Positions 31,539 to 36,597 of a DNA stretch of 36,597 nucleotides are shown in pieces. Made by a program: the position numbers and the translations under genes. The DNA comes from UBA3818 sp051881895 (GTDB lineage Bacteria; Bacillota; Clostridia; Oscillospirales; Ruminococcaceae). Within the stretch, counting starts at the first letter, position 1; every line of letters begins with the position of its first letter. The stretch spans positions 1 through 36,597 of the forward strand of contig JBJEQT010000145.1 in NCBI GenBank assembly GCA_051881895.1, in the 5' to 3' direction. The notes under the pieces were generated by a model. That model was not told the DNA's origin, did not search any database, and saw nothing but the letters and a program-made list of their open reading frames with translations.

Positions 31539-32642
31539 TTATTCCTGTTCCAGCTGTCCTTTTTCCATCTTGAATACGCGTCCCTGCTCCAATCGGGAAA
31601 AATAACCCTTATCACAGCAGGTGATGAAAATCTGGCTCCCGGTGAGATGATTCAGCAGATATTCCCGCCGGCTCTGGTCCAGCTCGCTCATGACATCGTC
31701 CAGCAAAATAACCGGACGCTCCCCGAGAATCTCGCCGATACAGCGGCTTTCCGCCAATTTCAGCGCTAAAACAGAGCTGCGCTGCTGACCCTGGGAGCCG
31801 AACGCTCTGACGCTGCGTCCGTTAATGGTAATTTCCAAATCGTCCCGGTGAGGGCCAATACCGGTGGAACCGCTTCGCAGATCCTCCGCTCGGTTTTTCA
31901 TGATTTTTTCTTTTAGCTGCGCGGTGATCTCTTCCTGCTTCTGCCCCTGGGAAACATCCATTCCAAACGGACGATAGGAAAGGGAAAATGTTTCCCGCTC
32001 CATGGAAATTCCTTTGTAAATATCCGCTGTTTCTTGTTGGAGCCGCCGGGTATATTCCATCCGCATCCGGATGATCGCCCCACCCAAAGCCGCCAGCTTT
32101 TCATCCCAAATATCCAGCGTATCCAATAACGGCGGCGCATAGGAGATATCCTTAAGCAGCGTATTGCGCTGCAGCAGGATCCGCTGGTACTGGCCGATGA
32201 TGCCGATATAGCGGGGGGTAATCTGGCAGATGGAAGTATCCAAAAATTTACGCCGGCCGGCCGGCCCGTCCTTGACCAGGCTTAAATGGGACGGGGAAAA
32301 GACCACGGCAGTAAAAATTCCAGCGAACGCGGTGACCGAATCCTTTTTGATGTCGTTGAGCCAGGCGGTTTTTTTTCCTTCCATCTGTATTTTCGACGTT
32401 TGCTGGCGCCCGTCACAGAAAAATTCCGATTCAATGACCGCGCGGCTCTCCCCAAAACGGACAAACTCCGCATCTTTCGCGCCGCGAAAGCTTTTGGCGC
32501 CGGATAAAAGCCAAATCGCTTCCAGCAGGTTGGTTTTACCCTGGGCGTTGTCCCCGTAGATGATATTGACCGTTTCACAAGGAAAAACGGATAAAGACTC
32601 CATATTCCGGAAATTTTCCAGATTCAGCCGGCTAATTCTCAC
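31539..32642 (-). CDS. recF: DNA replication and repair protein RecF
   Basis: A 367-residue SMC-like ATPase. Walker A is GDNAQGKTNLLEAI, the ABC signature lies in FGSQGQQRSSVLALKLAE, and Walker B in VILLDDVMSELD. RecF helps load RecA at gaps. The start is GTG 32642, nine bases after AGAGG and overlapping the end of the S4-domain gene by 11 bases; an in-frame TTG at 32651 abuts the ribosome site. Confidence 0.96.
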   Translation of the reverse strand: MRISRLNLENFRNMESLSVFPCETVNIIYGDNAQGKTNLLEAIWLLSGAKSFRGAKDAEFVRFGESRAVIESEFFCDGRQQTSKIQMEGKKTAWLNDIKKDSVTAFAGIFTAVVFSPSHLSLVKDGPAGRRKFLDTSICQITPRYIGIIGQYQRILLQRNTLLKDISYAPPLLDTLDIWDEKLAALGGAIIRMRMEYTRRLQQETADIYKGISMERETFSLSYRPFGMDVSQGQKQEEITAQLKEKIMKNRAEDLRSGSTGIGPHRDDLEITINGRSVRAFGSQGQQRSSVLALKLAESRCIGEILGERPVILLDDVMSELDQSRREYLLNHLTGSQIFITCCDKGYFSRLEQGRVFKMEKGQLEQE

Positions 32643-32859
32643 AGGGACCAACCTCTAGGTCATATTGATCGATCTGTACCCGGTCGCCGGGGTAAAGTTT
32701 TTTCCCACGGGCGGTACAAATTTCCCCATTGACCGAAACAACCCCTTCCGCCACGATTTCCTTGGCATGGCCCCCGGTTTCAGCCAGTCCGCAATATTTT
32801 AAAAATTGATCCAGCCGGATCCATTCGGTCCGAATGGGAAAAACACGAACTTCTGCCAT
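32632..32859 (-). CDS. yaaA: S4-domain RNA-binding protein YaaA (RlbA)
   Basis: A 75-residue S4-like RNA-binding protein: IRLDQFLKYCGLAETGGHAKEIV, then VSVNGEICTARGKKLYPGD. It is conserved between dnaN and recF in Bacillota and is implicated in ribosome biology. Its 3' end overlaps recF, and dnaN is 40 bases upstream. Confidence 0.94.
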   Translation of the reverse strand: MAEVRVFPIRTEWIRLDQFLKYCGLAETGGHAKEIVAEGVVSVNGEICTARGKKLYPGDRVQIDQYDLEVGPCEN

Positions 32860-32899
32860 TTTTTCCTGCTTTCCGCCCGATGGGGCATCTGTTTTTTTA

Positions 32900-34009
32900 T
32901 TACGCTTCGCTTTTTAAACGCACCGGCAAAATCAAAAACAAAAAGCTGTCTCCCTCCAGCGGTACCATTTTCATGGGAGCCAGCGGTCCGCTGATCAAAA
33001 GATTTACCTTATCGCAGCCGGTGGCGCGCAGCGCTTCGAGCATATAGCGGTTGTTAAATCCGATTTCCACTTCATCCCCTTCCAGCTGGCACGCCAGCTG
33101 GTCATATGCTTTTCCGATGGCGGTGGAACAGGACATTTTGATCTGATCTTCTCCGAAATGGATCCGCAGAGGGCTTTTCAGACGGTCTGAAATCAAAAGG
33201 GAAGTTCTTTCAATACTGTCGATCAGCGGGCGGACTCCCACCGTGACAGTGGTGTTGCTTCCCGCCGGAATCGCCGCTTTATAATCAAGAAATTCCCCTT
33301 CCAGAAGGCGGGAAATCACTTTATATCTTCCAATCTGCACCACCACATGTTTGCGGGACAGGTACAGCCGGGTTTCTTCCTCCCCTTCATCGCAGAGAAG
33401 CTTGCTCATCTCTGAAAGGGTTTTGCCGGGGATAATAAATTGGGTATTTCCTTCGGCAGATACTTTTTCCCGCCGAAGGGCCAGGCGAAATCCGTCTACC
33501 GACACCACCCGAAGTTCCCCGTCCTCCAGCTGGAACAAAGACCCGGTGTGCACCGGTTTGGAATCATTGGTGGAGATGGCGAACAAGGTCTGGTCGATCA
33601 TGCTTTTTAAAAGGTGCTGGGGCAGGCTGATCGACTGTTCCTCCTGCACCGACGGCACTTCCGGAAATTCGTCCGACGGAATGCCAAGGATCGTGAATTC
33701 CGTTTCGCCGCTTTTGATTTGGGTCAGGTATTTTTCATCGGTGCTGATAAAAACGGTGTCTCCGTTCATCCGGCGCATCATATCGACAAAAAGCTTTGCC
33801 GACAGGACGATTTCCCCTTCCTCTTCTACCCGGGCGCTCATTTGGGCGGAAATTCCCAAATCCAAATCATAGCCCAAAAAGGAAAGAGTGTCTCCCTTCG
33901 CGCGGATTAAAATGCCTTCCAGAACAGCCAAAGAGGTTTTCCCGGAAACGGCGCGGGAAACATTGGAAACGATTTCATATAAATCAGGACGGGAACAACT
34001 GAACTTCAA
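32900..34009 (-). CDS. dnaN: DNA polymerase III subunit beta (sliding clamp)
   Basis: A 369-residue clamp of three repeated domains. The N-terminus (KFSCSRPDLYEIVSNVSRAVSGK) and the last-domain FNNRYMLEALRATG are typical; the C-terminus LILPVRLKSEA ends slightly longer than the classic LMPVR. The start is probably TTG 34009, giving the common MKFS beginning, 10 bases from GGAG; a GTG nine bases upstream abuts the ribosome site. Separated from dnaA by the origin sequence. Confidence 0.97.
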   Translation of the reverse strand: MKFSCSRPDLYEIVSNVSRAVSGKTSLAVLEGILIRAKGDTLSFLGYDLDLGISAQMSARVEEEGEIVLSAKLFVDMMRRMNGDTVFISTDEKYLTQIKSGETEFTILGIPSDEFPEVPSVQEEQSISLPQHLLKSMIDQTLFAISTNDSKPVHTGSLFQLEDGELRVVSVDGFRLALRREKVSAEGNTQFIIPGKTLSEMSKLLCDEGEEETRLYLSRKHVVVQIGRYKVISRLLEGEFLDYKAAIPAGSNTTVTVGVRPLIDSIERTSLLISDRLKSPLRIHFGEDQIKMSCSTAIGKAYDQLACQLEGDEVEIGFNNRYMLEALRATGCDKVNLLISGPLAPMKMVPLEGDSFLFLILPVRLKSEA

Positions 34010-34347
34010 TGAAGTCACACTCCTTTTTTCAACAGATCAAAAAATCGAAATCAAAAAAGAAAAAGAAAGAAATAAAATTTAGTCTTAGTAGTAGGGGCCG
34101 TGGATTTGTGAAAACAGTCCCAAAAGGCTTTTCTACAAAGGGTTTGTCCGGATTTTTTCAGGTGAAAGGCAACGTGAATAAAATGTGAAATTGTGCAAAG
34201 AAAAAAGAACCGGAAAAAGATTAAACAAAAGAAAAGGTTTAAAGTTTAGAAAATGTGGAAAACTCTGTTGAAAATGGGGAAAAAAACCGCATCTTTAAAA
34301 AGTTTTCCCCTTTTGGTGGATTGTGGAATGGTGGAAAGGATGGAAAA
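34010..34347. other. Origin of replication region between dnaA and dnaN
   Basis: 338 non-coding bases. Near dnaN lies the unwinding element at 34080-34107. Nearer dnaA are DnaA-box-like sites: TGTGGAAAA at 34254-34262 (8/9 to TGTGGATAA) and a phased run of GTGGA units at about 34315-34345 (GTGGATT, GTGGAAT, GTGGAAA). The DNA between is A-rich on the plus strand. No exact TTATCCACA was found. Confidence 0.8.
34080..34107 (-). other. Basal unwinding element: DnaA trios, GC cluster, DnaA box
   Basis: Plus-strand TAG-TCT-TAG-TAG-TAG (34080-34094), GGGCC (34095-34099) and a box core GTGGAT (34100-34105) are in exactly the arrangement known for the B. subtilis origin (box, GC cluster, CTACTA trios, AT-rich). 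The AT-rich flank follows on the dnaN side. DnaA should load on the box and extend along the trios to open the duplex. Confidence 0.82.
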
Positions 34348-35700
34348 TCAGGTATTTTGAATATTTTTGACGATATCCTCTACCATTTCCCGGTAACGAA
34401 AATCCGCTTTCATATTTTTTTCCACCTGCTGGATGGCATAAACAATTGTCGAGTGGTCACGCCCGCCAAATTCCTCGCCGATGGCGGCCATGGACATCTG
34501 GGTGATTTCCCTCACAATGTAGATGGAGACCTGCCGCGCGGAAGAAATGGTGGCGGACCGCTTATTGGAGCGGATATCCTGCGGCGTTACCCCGCAGGTG
34601 CGTCCAACTTCCGCAATAATGCGCTCTACCGTTACCGGAACCGGCTGCTGGTCATTGAGCACTTCTCGAATGGCATTTTGCGCGATCAGGACCGACGGAG
34701 GCGTTCCGGCCAAAAGCTTGTACGCTTTTAATTTTTTGACAACACCCTCCAGTTGGCGGATATTGGTTTTTAATTTGTTGGCGATATATTCGCACACCTC
34801 GTCCGGCACATGGATATCCAAAAGTTCCGCCTTTCGCTGGATGATAGCGATGCGGGTCTCAAAATCCGGCGGCTGGATATCGGCCAGCAATCCCCATTCA
34901 AAGCGGGTACGAAGCCGGTCTTCCAGGGTTTTGATTTCTTTGGGAGGCCGGTCGGAGGTAAGAACAATCTGTTTTTCCGCCTGGTAGAGGGTATTAAACG
35001 TATGGAAAAATTCCTCCTGCGTCTGGTCCTTGCCGCCGATGAATTGGATATCATCCACCAGCAGGATATCAGCCTGGCGATATTTATTGTGGAACGCAAT
35101 GGTCGTTTCCGATTTAATGGCTTCAATCAGCTCGTTGGTAAAATCCTCGCCCTTAATATAGATGGCGTTGGCGTTGGGATTGTTTTTGGTGATCTCATTG
35201 GAAATGGCGTACAAAAGATGGGTTTTTCCCAGCCCGGAGCCGCCATAGATAAAAAGCGGGTTATAGGCGCCTGCGGGATTGGTTGCCACCGCGAGAGAAG
35301 CCGCATGGGCAAACTTATTGGAGGGCCCTACGATAAAAGTGCTAAAGGTATATTCATAATCGCCGCCGGCGCTGGTTTTGGCAATTTCCTCAGGGGAATA
35401 CCGGCGGTTAAGAGGCTCCGGAACAGATTTTCTGATGGGAACGTTTTCGTCCTTAAATTTGTAATCAATCACCACATGGACCGGAAAACCGATTACTTCT
35501 TCGAAAGTGTTTTCTAAAAGGCTGGTGTATTTTTGTGAGATCTGATCCCGCATAAATTGAGTCTGTACCTGCAAATAAACGGTGGAATCTTCCATCCGTA
35601 CCGGTTCCAGGCATTTGATCCATACTTTAAAGGCAGTGGGATTCATGGTCTCCTGTAACTTTTGAAAGACCAGATCTAAAATATCCTGCAGGGATTCCAT
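34348..35700 (-). CDS. dnaA: Chromosomal replication initiator DnaA
   Basis: A 450-residue initiator. Domain I (about 1-85) is followed by a short linker. The AAA+ domain has Walker A GGSGLGKTHLL, Walker B LLVDDIQF and the sensor/Arg region LEDRLRTRFEWGL. The domain IV helix-turn-helix ends in GGRDHSTIVYA, the DnaA-box recognition signature. ATG 35700 lies after GAGGAGGT with a rather long spacing of about 11. Two candidate promoters and box-like sites upstream suggest autoregulation. Confidence 0.98.
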   Translation of the reverse strand: MESLQDILDLVFQKLQETMNPTAFKVWIKCLEPVRMEDSTVYLQVQTQFMRDQISQKYTSLLENTFEEVIGFPVHVVIDYKFKDENVPIRKSVPEPLNRRYSPEEIAKTSAGGDYEYTFSTFIVGPSNKFAHAASLAVATNPAGAYNPLFIYGGSGLGKTHLLYAISNEITKNNPNANAIYIKGEDFTNELIEAIKSETTIAFHNKYRQADILLVDDIQFIGGKDQTQEEFFHTFNTLYQAEKQIVLTSDRPPKEIKTLEDRLRTRFEWGLLADIQPPDFETRIAIIQRKAELLDIHVPDEVCEYIANKLKTNIRQLEGVVKKLKAYKLLAGTPPSVLIAQNAIREVLNDQQPVPVTVERIIAEVGRTCGVTPQDIRSNKRSATISSARQVSIYIVREITQMSMAAIGEEFGGRDHSTIVYAIQQVEKNMKADFRYREMVEDIVKNIQNT

Positions 35701-35748
35701 CTGTTATTGGTACCTCCTCGTTTTAGATTGAAAAGACGGCTGAATCTT

Positions 35749-35757
35749 GGTGGAAAA
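35749..35757 (+). promoter_or_regulatory. DnaA-box-like site in the dnaA leader
   Basis: GGTGGAAAA, seven of nine matches to TGTGGATAA. It lies in the 5' leader of dnaA, inverted relative to the copy at 35819. Confidence 0.4.
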
Positions 35758-35786
35758 AATTTTTTTAAACAAAAATTTACCCTCAA

Positions 35787-35816
35787 ATTATACCACAAAA
35801 AAGGGTAGACTTTCAA
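35787..35816 (-). promoter_or_regulatory. dnaA promoter P1
   Basis: On the minus strand: TTGAAA (35816-35811), 18 bp, TATAAT (35792-35787), bracketed by the two DnaA-box-like sites. Confidence 0.65.
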
Positions 35817-35818
35817 GG

Positions 35819-35827
35819 TTTTCCACC
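35819..35827 (-). promoter_or_regulatory. DnaA-box-like site upstream of dnaA P1
   Basis: TTTTCCACC on the plus strand, abutting the P1 -35 box; it matches GGTGGAAAA at 35749 in reverse. Binding here could repress P1. Confidence 0.4.
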
Positions 35828-35851
35828 GATGAAAGAATCTATATATATAAT

Positions 35852-35880
35852 AGTATATTTGGCAGATTTGTCATTGACAA
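35852..35880 (-). promoter_or_regulatory. dnaA promoter P2 (upstream)
   Basis: On the minus strand: TTGTCA (35880-35875), 17 bp, TATACT (35857-35852). The -35 is part of a palindrome TTGTCA-T-TGACAA (35868-35880). Confidence 0.5.
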
Positions 35881-35903
35881 GTCAAAGAAAAGAAATAAGA
35901 AAA

Positions 35904-35959
35904 AAAGGGAGGAAGAAAAAAGAAAAATTTTTTTAAAAATAAGGATTTCTTCCTCCTTT
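35904..35959. repeat. Imperfect inverted repeat between dnaA and rpmH promoters
   Basis: GAGGAAGAAA (35909-35918 region) and TTTCTTCCTC pair, extended by AAAGG/CCTTT with one bulge, around a 27-base A/T loop. Poly-T follows on both strands, so it may insulate the divergent dnaA and rpmH transcripts as a terminator. Confidence 0.45.
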
Positions 35960-35984
35960 GCGGCGGTTTTTTTCGTTTTTGATA

Positions 35985-36014
35985 TTGACATAACAAGTCC
36001 GGGTAAGATATACT
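35985..36014 (+). promoter_or_regulatory. rpmH-rnpA promoter
   Basis: TTGACA (35985-35990), 18 bp, TATACT (36009-36014), about 38 bases before the rpmH start. Confidence 0.8.
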
Positions 36015-36052
36015 ATATTCTTGCAAGGTTAGCCTCGAAAGGAGGGACATTT

Positions 36053-36187
36053 ATGTTCAGAACGTATCAGCCCAAAAAGCTGCAGAGAAAAAAAGAACAC
36101 GGTTTTCGCAAGAGAATGTCAACCAGAAATGGGCGTAAGGTTTTGGCGCGCAGAAGAGCCAAAGGCAGAGCACGTCTCTCCTACTAA
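36053..36187 (+). CDS. rpmH: 50S ribosomal protein L34
   Basis: A 44-residue highly basic protein: RTYQPKKLQRKKEHGFRKRM, then TRNGRKVLARRRAKGRARL, the invariant L34 pattern and length. ATG 36053 follows AAAGGAGGG. It is divergent from dnaA and upstream of rnpA, as in nearly all bacteria. Confidence 0.98.
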   Translation: MFRTYQPKKLQRKKEHGFRKRMSTRNGRKVLARRRAKGRARLSY

Positions 36188-36195
36188 AGAGGGTT

Positions 36196-36224
36196 GACCA
36201 CATGCATATGTGGTCTTTCTTTTT
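36196..36224 (+). terminator. Hairpin with U-tract after rpmH (partial terminator)
   Basis: GACCACAT-GCAT-ATGTGGTC followed by TTTCTTTTT. It lies between rpmH and rnpA and probably lowers rnpA expression relative to rpmH. Confidence 0.75.
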
Positions 36225-36236
36225 ATGTGCCGTATT

Positions 36237-36301
36237 TTCCGGCCGGGCCGGAAGAGTATACCAAAGACGAAGCGCCTTTTGAAAATTTTTCAAAAGGCGC
36301 T
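36237..36301. repeat. Two further hairpins in the rpmH-rnpA gap
   Basis: TTCCGGCC-G-GGCCGGAA (36237-36253), then a near-perfect 15-bp inverted repeat beginning AGCGCCTTTTG (36271-36285 with 36287-36301), followed by TTGTTTTC. The second ends 27 bases before the rnpA ATG. Confidence 0.7.
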
Positions 36302-36328
36302 TGTTTTCATGAAAGGGCGGTCAAAATC

Positions 36329-36597
36329 ATGAAGATTGCAAAAATCAATCAAAACCGTGATTTTCGCCGCGCTTACAGTAAGGGAAAATATGCGGCGCAT
36401 CCTCTGCTGGTTACCTATGTGGTAAAAAATCGGAAAAACGAAACAAGAATCGGTATTACCGCTTCCAAAAAAGTTGGAAACGCGGTGCAGCGAAACAGGG
36501 CAAGACGAATCATTACGGCGGCGTTTCTGCCGCTGGAACAACAAATCAAAAAAGGCTATGATATCGTTTTGGTCGCTCGGACCAAAACACCCCTTGC
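36329..36597 (+). CDS. rnpA: Ribonuclease P protein component (3' end outside window)
   Basis: The first 89 codons are present. KINQNRDFRRAYSKGK, RIGITASKKVGNAVQRNRARR (read as two adjoining motifs) and YDIVLVARTKT match RnpA; the RNR helix is the RNA-binding signature. It supports the RNase P RNA in tRNA 5' maturation. The ATG follows AAAGGGCGG. Truncated by the window edge, not by mutation. Confidence 0.96.
   Translation, partial: MKIAKINQNRDFRRAYSKGKYAAHPLLVTYVVKNRKNETRIGITASKKVGNAVQRNRARRIITAAFLPLEQQIKKGYDIVLVARTKTPL

Overview
This window is the replication-origin region of a low-GC-type Gram-positive chromosome (Bacillota, class Clostridia, probably Oscillospirales/Ruminococcaceae-like, although the DNA itself looks moderately GC-rich). 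Evidence: the rnpA-rpmH / dnaA-dnaN-yaaA-recF-remB-gyrB-gyrA gene order, a SigK-type sporulation sigma factor, a T-box leader on hisS-aspS, a lysine riboswitch on a dap operon, strong AGGAGG ribosome sites and frequent TTG start codons. No tRNA or rRNA gene was seen.

Layout. 1-3.2 kb: a small GIY-YIG protein gene and an XRE repressor gene read leftwards. A promoter studded with inverted-repeat operators drives a rightward phage-type cassette: two small unknowns, a carbohydrate-binding protein, an XhlA-like gene broken by an in-frame TAG, a holin and an M23 endolysin. No phage structural, integrase or packaging gene is visible. 3.2-5.4 kb: dinB (Y-family polymerase) and an uninterrupted sigK, both leftward. 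5.6-8.3 kb: a rightward operon of an FkbM-type methyltransferase and the ytqA-ytqB pair (radical SAM protein and tRNA methyltransferase MnmM family). 8.3-10.9 kb: a leftward GT4 glycosyltransferase, VTT-domain membrane protein and O-acetyltransferase set, likely for glycolipids.

11.0-17.3 kb: a divergent locus holding all six steps from aspartate semialdehyde to meso-diaminopimelate by the acetylated route. The left arm (orf38-dapF-dapA-dapB-dapH) follows a lysine riboswitch plus terminator. The right arm (dapL-patA) has its own promoter. 17.3-25.9 kb: a MATE transporter with a terminator in its leader; aspS and hisS behind a T-box; mgsA with a MinD-like ATPase; a NusG-domain-II protein and a Nudix hydrolase; and a rightward M14 peptidase.

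25.9-36.6 kb: gyrA, a YcxB-like membrane protein, gyrB, remB, recF, the S4-domain protein, dnaN and dnaA, all leftward. The dnaA-dnaN gap holds a textbook basal unwinding element (TAG trios, GC cluster, DnaA box). The dnaA-rpmH gap holds two dnaA promoters flanked by DnaA-box-like sites and the rpmH promoter. rpmH and a truncated rnpA run rightwards to the window edge.

Most of the window is ordinary housekeeping DNA. The least ordinary parts are the repressor-controlled lysis cassette with its amber codon, the 38-codon leader gene between the lysine riboswitch and dapF, the attenuator-like MATE leader, a MinD-like ATPase with Asp-to-Glu changes at both nucleotide-site motifs, a methylglyoxal synthase lacking a conserved His, and GyrA with Ala at position 83. 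All function calls come from reading motifs by eye; no database search was run.
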